Below are positions 8,779-16,969 of a DNA stretch of 42,484 nucleotides, piece after piece. The position numbers were made by a program, and so were the translations under genes. This DNA comes from an uncultured Alphaproteobacteria bacterium (GTDB lineage Bacteria; Pseudomonadota; Alphaproteobacteria; Methylaequorales; Methylaequoraceae). Position 1 is the stretch's first letter. Each line of letters begins with the position of its first letter. The notes under the pieces were generated by a model. It was not told the origin of the DNA, did not search any database, and was given only the letters and a program-made list of their open reading frames with translations. The stretch covers positions 1 to 42,484 of the forward strand of contig CACCPY010000011.1 of the NCBI GenBank assembly GCA_902547955.1, read 5' to 3'.

Positions 8779-10131
8779 ATGAATTCTCTAGCAGTAAGGC
8801 TTTTCTTTAGTGCGACAGTTTGGATTATATTGACTCTTTTAGCAGCAGGACTCCTATTATCAGACTTAAATAAAAAATCAAATTTTGCAGCATTTGACGA
8901 CAGACTTAATCTTCTTCTTGAAACTTTGATTGGTGCTAGTAGAGTTGATTCCTCAGACAGTATTACTGTGGTAAGCTCAATTGGAGACCCAAGATTCTTT
9001 CAACCTTACTCTGGTTGGTATTGGCAGGTTAATAATGGAGCACAAACTGTCAGTAGATCAAGGTCTATGTGGGATCAAGTTTTTACCTCTGATAAAAGAT
9101 TAATAGGTGGAAGATCACAATTCAGGGATTCTGTGACAATTGAAAATACCATTGACACTGTAATCGAAAGTAAGAAACTTCATATTGTTGAGAGACAAAT
9201 TTCATTTCCTGGAATTTCTAATCCAATTAACTTTTTAGTATCTGGAGATACGAAAGAATATATGGATAATATTAAAAAGTTCAATGATACTCTGTTGGTA
9301 ACTCTTGTTGTTCTGGGAGTAGGTTTAATGATTGCAGTGTTTTTGCAAGTAAATTATGGTTTATTGCCTCTAAATAAAATCAAACAAGCATTGTTTAAGA
9401 TTAGAAATGGTGACAAAACAAAATTAGAGGCTCAATATCCACTTGAGGTTCAGCCGTTAGCTACTGAAATAAATGAGTTGCTAGAGCATAACGAAAAAAT
9501 TGTTGAAAGAGCAAAAACTCATGTTGGAAATCTTGCTCATGTTCTAAAAACACCACTTGCTGTAATTTCTAACGAAATAGGTAGTAATCGTAATAGTGTT
9601 TTAGAAACACAGATAGTTTTGATGCAAAAGCATATCGACAGGTATTTGAAGAAAGCCCATCTTCAAGCGGTTGGAAAGAATGTTAAGTCAAAGATAGCCT
9701 TTATACAATTTTTAAAAAAAATGATAAATATTTTTGATAAAATTTATCCGGGCATAAAAATTGATTTTCCTAATAATTTTAAGGAGTTTTTCGTCTATGG
9801 AAGCCTTGAAGATATGGAAGAAGTAATTGGTAATATTTTAGAAAATGGTTGTAAATATGGAAAAACAAGAATCAGGATATCCATTATTAAAGTATCAGAT
9901 GTAGAAGTTATAATTCAGATTTCTGATGATGGAGAAGGACTTCCAGCAAAAAAAATGAATGAGGTTTTCGCTAGAGGCTTTAGACTTGACGAGCAAACTC
10001 AGGGAACTGGGTTGGGACTTAATATAGTGAAAGATATTGTTGAAGTTTACAAAGGCAAAGTTTGGTTGGAGAAGTCAAAAGAACTTGGAGGTCTTCAGGT
10101 AAATATAAATCTACCGATATCTATTGTGTAA
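8779..10131 (+). CDS. PhoQ-like sensor histidine kinase
   Basis: Membrane sensor kinase, 450 aa. Membrane segment 1 at about residues 9-29, a periplasmic sensor region of about 140 residues, membrane segment 2 at about 172-190, then HAMP-like linker. The dimerisation helix has the phospho-acceptor His254 in NLAHVLKTPLAVISNE, the PhoQ-type H-x-L-K-T-P signature. ATPase domain: N box with Asn352 (GNILENGCKYG), G1 box DDGEGLP (383-389) and G2 box GTGLGL (409-414). Operon partner of the upstream regulator and PepSY protein. Its 3' end overlaps convergent rnhB by 11 bp, so no terminator separates them. Confidence 0.94.
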   Translation: MNSLAVRLFFSATVWIILTLLAAGLLLSDLNKKSNFAAFDDRLNLLLETLIGASRVDSSDSITVVSSIGDPRFFQPYSGWYWQVNNGAQTVSRSRSMWDQVFTSDKRLIGGRSQFRDSVTIENTIDTVIESKKLHIVERQISFPGISNPINFLVSGDTKEYMDNIKKFNDTLLVTLVVLGVGLMIAVFLQVNYGLLPLNKIKQALFKIRNGDKTKLEAQYPLEVQPLATEINELLEHNEKIVERAKTHVGNLAHVLKTPLAVISNEIGSNRNSVLETQIVLMQKHIDRYLKKAHLQAVGKNVKSKIAFIQFLKKMINIFDKIYPGIKIDFPNNFKEFFVYGSLEDMEEVIGNILENGCKYGKTRIRISIIKVSDVEVIIQISDDGEGLPAKKMNEVFARGFRLDEQTQGTGLGLNIVKDIVEVYKGKVWLEKSKELGGLQVNINLPISIV

Positions 10132-10729
10132 TTAAATTTTTTAAAAAACTTTTCCTATGTAACGGTGTTGGCCCAAATTGTTGTATTGCGCTAAAATGAT
10201 CTTTTGTCCCATAACCCTTATTTTTGTCCCATTTATAGTTTGGGTAATCTTTTGAATACTCGAGCATAAGATTGTCTCTGAAAGTTTTTGCTACTATAGA
10301 TGCAGATGCAATTGAAACTGAAACTGAGTCTCCTCTTTTTACAAAGAAAGTTCGTTCGTTGTAGTCAAAAGTTTTTTGACCATCAACTTTTATTATATTT
10401 GTGAATCCATCAAATCTTTTAAGTGCTCTTTTCATTGATTTGATAGTTGCATTAAGTATGTTAATATTATCAATTTCTGTATTACTGGCTTCACCTAAAG
10501 AATATATAGAGTTTCTCTTTATAAAATTCGACAAGACTTCTCTTTTTCTTGGAGATATTTTTTTTGAGTCATTAATTTCATTTACCAAAACGTTTTCGAA
10601 TATTTCTTTTTTTAGGAGTACACAGCAGGATACAACTGGACCACATAGTGCACCTCTGCCTACCTCGTCAACGCCAATAATGTGATCATTAATATCGTTA
10701 AAAAAATTTTTTTGGTTTTTTTCTGACAA
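10121..10729 (-). CDS. rnhB: Ribonuclease HII
   Basis: Cleaves the RNA strand of RNA-DNA hybrids and single misincorporated ribonucleotides. The active site DEVGRG (Asp21, Glu22), KVDGQK (Asp116) and the helix SIASASIVAKTFRD ending in Asp152 are intact, and the G-R-G substrate-specificity loop of type 2 enzymes is present. At 202 aa the length is normal. The only start upstream of the first catalytic strand is a TTG, with AGGA just before it at close spacing; no ATG is available before IIGVDEVGRG. Confidence 0.96.
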   Translation of the reverse strand: MSEKNQKNFFNDINDHIIGVDEVGRGALCGPVVSCCVLLKKEIFENVLVNEINDSKKISPRKREVLSNFIKRNSIYSLGEASNTEIDNINILNATIKSMKRALKRFDGFTNIIKVDGQKTFDYNERTFFVKRGDSVSVSIASASIVAKTFRDNLMLEYSKDYPNYKWDKNKGYGTKDHFSAIQQFGPTPLHRKSFLKNLITQ

Positions 10730-10769
10730 AATCCTAGAAAATTGTTATTTCATAATTTACTATAAACTA

Positions 10770-11378
10770 ATGATTAAAATTTTAAAAACTAACTTTAAAT
10801 TTTTCTTGTTTTTCTTACTTGTGACTTCAATTTCCTCACAAACAATAAGCAAAAATATAATGGATGTTATTAAAGAGGATTCAGAATTAAGTATTTTTTA
10901 CGCCAATTTAAAAAAAACTGGTCTTGATGAAGTTTTGCAAAAAAAACTCCCATGGAAGTGGACAATTTTTGCACCCACTAACAAGGCCTTTAAAGCTTCA
11001 CCAGAAAGAGTCCAAAAAGAAATCTTATCAGACGAATTTTACAATAAAAGTATAATTATGGATCATATGCTTACTGGTCAAAAAACAAGTCTTAACACTG
11101 GAGAAGAGATTTCTTTAGAAGTCACTGTCAGTAATAAATCTCTACCAATTTATAAAAGAGGAAGTTTGTTTGTGAAAGATATGGTCGTAATTAAGGAAAA
11201 TAACGAATCTGATAATGGAACAATCCACAAGATAAATTGTATAATGTATGTCCAACCTAGTGTTGAAGATGATAGGTTGACAGATCTTCAAAAAAAAGAA
11301 TTTCCAATTACATCTTGCTGCATGCAATCCAATGCTGAAATTAATGAATGGATGAAGGCAACAAAATCAAGATTTTAA
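10770..11378 (+). CDS. Secreted FAS1 (fasciclin) domain protein
   Basis: A 202-aa protein with an N-terminal signal peptide (LKTNFKFFLFFLLVTSISS) and a single FAS1 domain: H1 motif KWTIFAPTNKAFKASPERV, the conserved DHMLTGQK segment and a later NGTIHKINCIMYVQP strand. FAS1 domains mediate adhesion in many bacteria and eukaryotes. A C-terminal extension contains a Cys-Cys pair (TSCCMQSNAEINEWM), possible substrate for periplasmic thiol oxidation. It appears as a single gene with a 40-bp upstream gap shared with divergent rnhB. Specific role unknown. Confidence 0.85.
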   Translation: MIKILKTNFKFFLFFLLVTSISSQTISKNIMDVIKEDSELSIFYANLKKTGLDEVLQKKLPWKWTIFAPTNKAFKASPERVQKEILSDEFYNKSIIMDHMLTGQKTSLNTGEEISLEVTVSNKSLPIYKRGSLFVKDMVVIKENNESDNGTIHKINCIMYVQPSVEDDRLTDLQKKEFPITSCCMQSNAEINEWMKATKSRF

Positions 11379-11401
11379 TTTATTCTAGATTGATTAATGT
11401 T

Positions 11402-11926
11402 TTATTTTTCTTTTAATCTGGGAATTAACTCTACTAAGTTGCAAGGTTTTGTTCTCGAGTCTAATTGATATTTCAAAATTTCTTCCCACGCATCTCTGCA
11501 AGCGCTTGGCGATCCTGGCAAAACAAAAACAAATTTATTTTTTGCCAAACCTGCCATTGCTCTTGATTGAAGTGATGAGGTGCCAATTTTTTTATAGCTT
11601 ATATATCTAAATATCTCACCAAATCCTGGTATTTCTTTTTCAATTAATTCTTTCACAGCTTCTGGCGTGGAATCTCTCCCAGTCAACCCCGTGCCTCCAG
11701 TTAATATGACAACACTTGTTAAATCACTATTTAGTGAAATTTTTAATTCTTTGGTTATTAATTGTTTATCATCTTGAATAAATTTTTTTTCAAAAACTTT
11801 GTGTCCAGATTTGATAATATGATTCTCCAGAACTTTTCCTGATTTATCGGATCTTTCATTGCGAGTGTCAGATATAACAAATACTGAAATATTTAAACTA
11901 ACAAATTCTACTTTATCTTTAACCAT
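11402..11926 (-). CDS. moaB: Molybdenum cofactor biosynthesis protein MoaB
   Basis: MoaB/Mog-family protein (174 aa) that adenylylates molybdopterin or acts at a related step of molybdenum cofactor synthesis. Motifs: VISDTRNERSDKSG at the N-terminus, the nucleotide-binding ILTGGTGLTGRDSTPEAV, PGFGEIFRYISYKKIGTSSL and VLPGSPSACRDAWEEIL. No other cofactor genes are in the window. It follows the uracil-DNA glycosylase with an 8-bp overlap. The 23-bp gap to the convergent FAS1 gene holds no clear hairpin. Confidence 0.94.
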   Translation of the reverse strand: MVKDKVEFVSLNISVFVISDTRNERSDKSGKVLENHIIKSGHKVFEKKFIQDDKQLITKELKISLNSDLTSVVILTGGTGLTGRDSTPEAVKELIEKEIPGFGEIFRYISYKKIGTSSLQSRAMAGLAKNKFVFVLPGSPSACRDAWEEILKYQLDSRTKPCNLVELIPRLKEK

Positions 11927-12668
11927 CTAATGAAATTCTTTTTTCCTTAATAACCTTATAAATCTTTTTTAAGTCTTCCCATACATGTTTTTTCTCAATT
12001 GGATTTCTCAATAAATATGCGGGATGAAAAATTGGTATTGCCTCAATTTTAAAACTATTTTCGTCGTCTAGATAAAAAAAATCTTTACCTCTAATTTTAG
12101 TAATTCCTTGATTTGTTTGAAGTATAGACTTAGCTGCAATATTACCTAAGGGAATGATAAGTTGAGGATTAATTATTCTAATGTGTTCTTTGACATAAGG
12201 TAGACAAATGTTTATTTCTTGGTCGTTAGGAGTTCTGTTTCCTGGCGGTCTCCAAAATACAATATTTGTTATGTAGAAGTTTTTTTTTCTGTCTAATTTA
12301 ATAAACTTTAGCATTTTATCAAGAAGTTTACCGGCTTGACCGACAAACGGTTTTCCAGCTTTATCTTCTTCCGCTCCTGGGGCTTCACCAATTAACATGA
12401 TTTTGGAATTATGTTGGCCATCTGAAAAAACAATATTTGAAGCTATGTCTTTAAGTCCGCAGTCTAATTTTTCTACTTTATTTTTTAAAATATTTAATCT
12501 ATCTATTTTATCCTTAATACTATTTTCATTTATAATAATTGGATTATCTTTCTCTAGGTAGATTGAGTTTGACCGAGTATTAGAAGATCTCTGTGATTTG
12601 GTTATAAAAGTTGAAATTCCTAAGGATTCATAAAATTCAACAAAAGACTTTATGTTTTTAACATTCAT
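11919..12668 (-). CDS. Uracil-DNA glycosylase, family 4-like
   Basis: Excises uracil from DNA. The core has MLIGEAPGAEEDKAGKPFVG (uracil pocket and catalytic loop), TNIVFWRPPGNRTPNDQE, PLGNIAAKSIL and the C-terminal HPAYLLRN loop. An N-terminal segment of about 60 residues, as in alphaproteobacterial members, precedes it. Family 4 enzymes normally hold a 4Fe-4S cluster with four cysteines; only two are present here, in KLDCGLK and INICLPY, the others being replaced (Lys three residues before the first, and Trp in FWRPPGNR). The cluster is therefore probably absent or altered. It starts 42 bp from divergent ETF-QO. Confidence 0.88.
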   Translation of the reverse strand: MNVKNIKSFVEFYESLGISTFITKSQRSSNTRSNSIYLEKDNPIIINENSIKDKIDRLNILKNKVEKLDCGLKDIASNIVFSDGQHNSKIMLIGEAPGAEEDKAGKPFVGQAGKLLDKMLKFIKLDRKKNFYITNIVFWRPPGNRTPNDQEINICLPYVKEHIRIINPQLIIPLGNIAAKSILQTNQGITKIRGKDFFYLDDENSFKIEAIPIFHPAYLLRNPIEKKHVWEDLKKIYKVIKEKRISLDG

Positions 12669-12710
12669 TAATATATATTATATATAAATTTTATTAAATA
12701 AAGGCTTAGA

Positions 12711-14366
12711 ATGACGGAATCAGATTTTAATAGGGAAAAAATGGAATACGATTTAGTAATCGTTGGTGCTGGGCCATCGGGATTATCTGCAGCCATTAAT
12801 TTTAAAAAAAACTGTCAACGTAACGGAAAAAATTATTCTGTTTGTATCGTTGAAAAAGGTTCTGAGGTCGGGGCACACATTCTATCAGGAGCAATACTAG
12901 AACCAACAGCACTAGACGAACTGCTTAATGATTGGCAAGGCGACGATTCTTGCCCCGTAAAAGTTAAAGTAAAACAAGAATCAATAAAATTTCTTAGTGA
13001 AAGCAAGGCATTTACTTTACCAAAAATGTTTATTCCACCAGTTATGCATAATCATGGAAATTACATTATTTCTCTTGGATCTTTTTGCAAATGGCTTTCG
13101 ATAGAAGCAGAAAAGCTTGGCGTTGAAATATACCCCGGTTTTGCTGCATCAGATATATTGCTTAACGATAAAAAGTTATCTGGGATTGTAACTGGTGATC
13201 TTGGTGTAGATGAACACGGAAAGCCTGGTCCAAATTTTCAGCCAGGTATTGAGATTCATGGTAAGTACACCCTTTTTGCTGAAGGCTGCAGAGGACACTT
13301 AGGAAAAAGACTGATGAAAGAATTTGGTTTAAGAGATAAGTCTGAGCATCAAACCTATGGAATCGGTTTAAAAGAGTTATGGGAAGTTCACCCTGAGAAA
13401 GCTAACGAGGGAGAAGTACTCCATACAATAGGGTGGCCACTAGACAGACAAACATATGGCGGGTCTTTTCTCTATCACTTATCAAATAATTTGGTATCTG
13501 TTGGTTTTGTTATAGGCTTAGATTATAAAAATCCTTACCTTTCTCCGTACGACGAATTTCAAAAATTTAAAACACATCCAAAAATGAAGTCTCTATTTGA
13601 AAATGGAAGAAGAGTTTCATACGGTGCTCGAGCTTTAAACGAGGGTGGTTGGCAATCTTTACCTGAACTTACCTTTCCCGGTGGAGCATTAATAGGTTGT
13701 GATGCTGGAACATTAAATACACCAAAGATTAAAGGCACTCACACAGCTATGAAATCTGGAATGATCGCTGCTGAGGAAGTTTTTTTAGAATTAGAAAAAG
13801 GTAACGCTAACACTCACCTTAGCAACTTTAAAAGTAAGTTTCTTCAATCTTGGGCAGGAGTTGAATTGAAAAAGGCTAGAAATGTGAGACCATCTTTTAA
13901 ATATGGTCTTAGTATTGGAATGATGTACACGGGTATTGATCAAATTCTATTTCGAGGAAAGGCACCATGGACGTTAAGTCATGCAGAGCCAGATCATTTA
14001 TCCCTAAAAAATAAAAAAGATTGTAAACCAATTGAATACCCTAAACCTGATGGAAAATTGACCTTTGATAAATTAACAAATGTTTCGTTTTCATCTACAT
14101 ATCATGAGGAAAATCAACCCTGTCATTTGAAACTGACTGATGATAATATACCAATATCAAATAATTTAGAGTTATATGATTCTCCAGAGCAAAGATATTG
14201 TCCCGCAGGTGTCTATGAGGTGTTAACAGAAAATGAAAAACCCAGACTTCAAATTAATTCTCAGAATTGTATTCACTGTAAAACATGTGATATCAAAGAT
14301 CCTAAACAAAATATCACTTGGGTTTCTCCTGAAGGAGGAGGAGGGCCCAATTATACAAACATGTAA
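12711..14366 (+). CDS. etfD: Electron transfer flavoprotein-ubiquinone oxidoreductase
   Basis: Inner-membrane flavoprotein that passes electrons from ETF (fed by acyl-CoA and other dehydrogenases) to ubiquinone, and so to the bc1 complex encoded further along. FAD-binding GAGPSG at residues 19-24 with ILSGAILEPTALDEL; membrane/quinone-binding middle; C-terminal 4Fe-4S ligands in YCPAGVYEV and NCIHCKTCDIKDPKQNI, ending in the family signature PEGGGGPNYTNM. Length 551 aa is typical. The partner etfAB genes are not in the window. The codons for the Glu-Gly-Gly-Gly tail create purine-rich sequence that may also act as the ribosome-binding site of the next gene. Confidence 0.97.
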   Translation: MTESDFNREKMEYDLVIVGAGPSGLSAAINFKKNCQRNGKNYSVCIVEKGSEVGAHILSGAILEPTALDELLNDWQGDDSCPVKVKVKQESIKFLSESKAFTLPKMFIPPVMHNHGNYIISLGSFCKWLSIEAEKLGVEIYPGFAASDILLNDKKLSGIVTGDLGVDEHGKPGPNFQPGIEIHGKYTLFAEGCRGHLGKRLMKEFGLRDKSEHQTYGIGLKELWEVHPEKANEGEVLHTIGWPLDRQTYGGSFLYHLSNNLVSVGFVIGLDYKNPYLSPYDEFQKFKTHPKMKSLFENGRRVSYGARALNEGGWQSLPELTFPGGALIGCDAGTLNTPKIKGTHTAMKSGMIAAEEVFLELEKGNANTHLSNFKSKFLQSWAGVELKKARNVRPSFKYGLSIGMMYTGIDQILFRGKAPWTLSHAEPDHLSLKNKKDCKPIEYPKPDGKLTFDKLTNVSFSSTYHEENQPCHLKLTDDNIPISNNLELYDSPEQRYCPAGVYEVLTENEKPRLQINSQNCIHCKTCDIKDPKQNITWVSPEGGGGPNYTNM

Positions 14367-15960
14367 ATTTTTTGTTGCTCTATTCACATTTATTTTAATC
14401 ACAAGTCTCTCTTATGCGAAAGATTCGTCAAATAAATTTGGCAATTATCTTGAATGGATTTACGCAAAAGAAATCAATGATGTAAATAAATTAAAGAAAA
14501 AATATAAGCATATTAACTTATCAAAAGTTAATGAAAACACTTTAGAAGAATTATTGTTTGAATCAATAATTTTTGACGATTGGAATATTGGCAAAGAAAT
14601 TTCTTTAAAATTAATTGAATTAAATAAAGAAAATACCGTAGCTAACTTTTATCTGTTGGTAGAAAATTTTGTAGAAAAAAAAAAAGTTAACCTATCAACT
14701 TTTTCAGATAGCAATAATCAAAGATTAGATGCGAATTTCTTTGAAGCTATTTTGATCTGGATTGATGGTGATAAAAATGTAGATTATCAAAATAAACTTG
14801 AAGAGTGTATACCGCTTTTGTGTGTTCATTACGGAATGAGCACAATGTTAAACGGAGAGAAAAAAAAAGCTCAAAAGTTCTTTCAAAAGATTGAAAACCA
14901 AAAATTCTCCTCTGCAAGAGTTAAAGAATTGCAGTTATATGCGAGCATAAAATTTAATAAAACAAAAAAAGCAAAAGAACTAATAGAAAGTTTATCATAT
15001 AAAGATCTTAATATGAATAATTACGAATTTAGAAATATTTCAGATAATCTTGAGATTTTGAACCCAGTTCTCACTGAACGTGATGGACTAGCTGAAGTTT
15101 TTTATAATATATCAAGTTGGTATTATCAAAAAGATTTGTATAAATTTTCAATTTTTTTTGGAAAACTCTCTTTAAGATTAAGAAAAGACTTTAATGCGAT
15201 GAGACTTTTACTTGCTAGTTCTTTTGAAATAATGGATATGGAAGATAGTGCAGATAAGATTCTTTCAAAAACAAAAACAAAAAACCCTTATTTTATGAAA
15301 TTTTTAAAACTAAGGATTTCACTTAATGACAAATTAGAAAAACAAAACAAAATTAAGCCTCTTTTAGAGGAACTTACAAAAAATCATCCTAAAAATTGGG
15401 AATTAAAAATCCTATTAGCAGATATCTACAGAATAGATGAAAAATATAAAGAATCAATTAATTTGTATTCACAAATAATAGATGATGTTTTAGATGAAAA
15501 TAAATGGTCTATTTTTTATTCACGAGGGATAGCATATGAAAGGTCAAACAAATGGAAAAAAGCAGAAGAAGATTTACAGATGGCAATGAATCTAAAACCT
15601 AATGACCCCTACGTAATTAACTATCTGGCATACAGCTGGTTAGACAGAAAAATGAATATTGATGTTGCTCTAAACTTACTAGAGAAAGCCGTCGAATTAG
15701 AGCCTACTGATGGATATATTTTAGACTCTCTTGGGTGGGCTTATTATTTGTCAAACTCTTTTGAACAATCAATTTATTTTTTAGAGAAAGCAGTCTCTTT
15801 TTTACCTAACGACCCAACTTTGAATGATCATTTAGGAGATGCATATTGGAAATCTGGAAGATTTGAAGAAGCTAAGTCTCAATGGGAAAGGGTTCTTATC
15901 ATTGATCCAAAATTTAAAACTAAAGATATTGTAAAAAAAAAAATAGAATTTGGGATATAA
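14350..15960 (+). CDS. Exported TPR-repeat protein
   Basis: Tetratricopeptide protein, about 536 aa, with a signal peptide (CKFFVALFTFILITSLSYAKD) and helical repeats throughout; clearest TPR units are in the last 190 residues (KYKESINLYSQIIDDVLDEN, KWKKAEEDLQMAMNLKPNDP, VALNLLEKAVELEPTDGYIL, SFEQSIYFLEKAVSFLPNDP, RFEEAKSQWERVLIIDPKFK). The start is uncertain: no ATG, GTG or TTG falls just before the signal peptide. Options are ATT (14350) or ATA (14353) downstream of AAGGAGG at 14333-14339, or GTG at 14287 or ATG at 14233 well inside etfD. It lies directly before ispE, as in many alphaproteobacteria. Probably a periplasmic or envelope scaffold; exact role unknown. Confidence 0.85.
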   Translation: MIQTCKFFVALFTFILITSLSYAKDSSNKFGNYLEWIYAKEINDVNKLKKKYKHINLSKVNENTLEELLFESIIFDDWNIGKEISLKLIELNKENTVANFYLLVENFVEKKKVNLSTFSDSNNQRLDANFFEAILIWIDGDKNVDYQNKLEECIPLLCVHYGMSTMLNGEKKKAQKFFQKIENQKFSSARVKELQLYASIKFNKTKKAKELIESLSYKDLNMNNYEFRNISDNLEILNPVLTERDGLAEVFYNISSWYYQKDLYKFSIFFGKLSLRLRKDFNAMRLLLASSFEIMDMEDSADKILSKTKTKNPYFMKFLKLRISLNDKLEKQNKIKPLLEELTKNHPKNWELKILLADIYRIDEKYKESINLYSQIIDDVLDENKWSIFYSRGIAYERSNKWKKAEEDLQMAMNLKPNDPYVINYLAYSWLDRKMNIDVALNLLEKAVELEPTDGYILDSLGWAYYLSNSFEQSIYFLEKAVSFLPNDPTLNDHLGDAYWKSGRFEEAKSQWERVLIIDPKFKTKDIVKKKIEFGI

Positions 15961-15963
15961 GTA

Positions 15964-16833
15964 ATGAAAACTTTTGAAGAGTATCTCTCTCCCATTAAAC
16001 TAAATTTATTTTTAGAAGTTATAAATAAAACAAGTGATGGTTACCATCAACTTGAAAGTTTAATGATTTTTTGTAAGTTTGGTGACTTTATCAAAATAAA
16101 AAAATCAAATAAATTTTTATTTTCAGTTGAAGGCCCATTCTCAGAAAATTTATCGACAAGGCAAAATATTATTATTGATACAGTTTCGTTATTAGAAAAT
16201 TTTTTTGGCATGAAATTTAATATTGAAATAGTTTTAAAAAAAAATTTACCAATATCTTCAGGAATGGGAGGAGGGTCTTCCAATGCTGCTACTGTTTTCC
16301 ATTGTTTAAAAAATTTATATAATCTCAAAATTAAAAAAAAAGATCTTGATGAATTATTATTTAGCTTGGGCGCTGATGTTCCATTTTGTTATTACAGAAA
16401 AAGTGCAATGGTTAAAGGAAAAGGAGAAAAAATTTTTTTCCTAAACAAAAAAATTAGAGAACTACCTGTAGTATTGGTTAATCCTCTTATTGAAATTTCT
16501 ACAAAACAAATTTTTGAAAATTTAAATTTAAATAAAAGTTACAAAGATAAATTTGATTATAATGATATCGACAAAGCAAATCTTTTTAATTATCTAGAAG
16601 AAAAAAAAAATGATCTACAACCTTTTGCTGAAAAGATTTGCCCAAAAATTAGAGAGATTAGTGATTTTTTAAAAGTAAAAACTAATGCAAAATTTTCAAG
16701 AATGACTGGTTCTGGAGCAACCTGTTTTTCAATCTATGAAAATAAGGATGATGCAATTAATGCAGAGAGAATATTAAGATCTGAATTCAAGAAAATTTGG
16801 ATAAAAAGAACAGAACTTACAAATGAAGTTTAA
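15964..16833 (+). CDS. ispE: 4-diphosphocytidyl-2-C-methyl-D-erythritol kinase
   Basis: GHMP kinase of the MEP pathway for isoprenoid precursors, phosphorylating CDP-methylerythritol in the cytoplasm. Visible motifs: N-terminal SPIKLNLFLEVINKTSDGYH, ATP-binding loop LPISSGMGGGSSNAA, catalytic LGADVPFCY and the C-terminal MTGSGATCF loop. At 289 aa it matches the family. It starts 3 bp after the TPR gene, so likely shares its transcript; tRNA-Gln follows after 53 bp. Confidence 0.96.
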   Translation: MKTFEEYLSPIKLNLFLEVINKTSDGYHQLESLMIFCKFGDFIKIKKSNKFLFSVEGPFSENLSTRQNIIIDTVSLLENFFGMKFNIEIVLKKNLPISSGMGGGSSNAATVFHCLKNLYNLKIKKKDLDELLFSLGADVPFCYYRKSAMVKGKGEKIFFLNKKIRELPVVLVNPLIEISTKQIFENLNLNKSYKDKFDYNDIDKANLFNYLEEKKNDLQPFAEKICPKIREISDFLKVKTNAKFSRMTGSGATCFSIYENKDDAINAERILRSEFKKIWIKRTELTNEV

Positions 16834-16886
16834 AGAATATTAGTCTTGTATAAGAATTAAAAAATGATTATGTTTTTATTATCTAT

Positions 16887-16961
16887 TGGGGTGTGGCCAA
16901 GTGGTAAGGCACCGGTTTTTGGTATCGGCATTCGTAGGTTCGAATCCTACCACCCCAGCCA
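16887..16961 (+). tRNA. tRNA-Gln (anticodon UUG)
   Basis: A complete cloverleaf can be drawn: acceptor TGGGGTG pairs with CACCCCA, D arm GCCAAGTGGTAAGGC, anticodon stem CCGGT/ATCGG around loop TTTTGGT (anticodon TTG, reading CAA and, through wobble, CAG), variable CATTC, T arm GTAGG-TTCGAAT-CCTAC. Discriminator G is followed by an encoded CCA (16959-16961). The U1-A72 pair fits bacterial tRNA-Gln. The next gene, uup, begins 8 nt after the CCA. Confidence 0.97.
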
Positions 16962-16969
16962 GAATTGTA

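Noticed and set aside
16886-16969. N-terminal extension of uup starting at TTG and reading through the tRNA
   Set aside because: It would translate the whole tRNA-Gln; the family N-terminus begins at the ATG at 16970.
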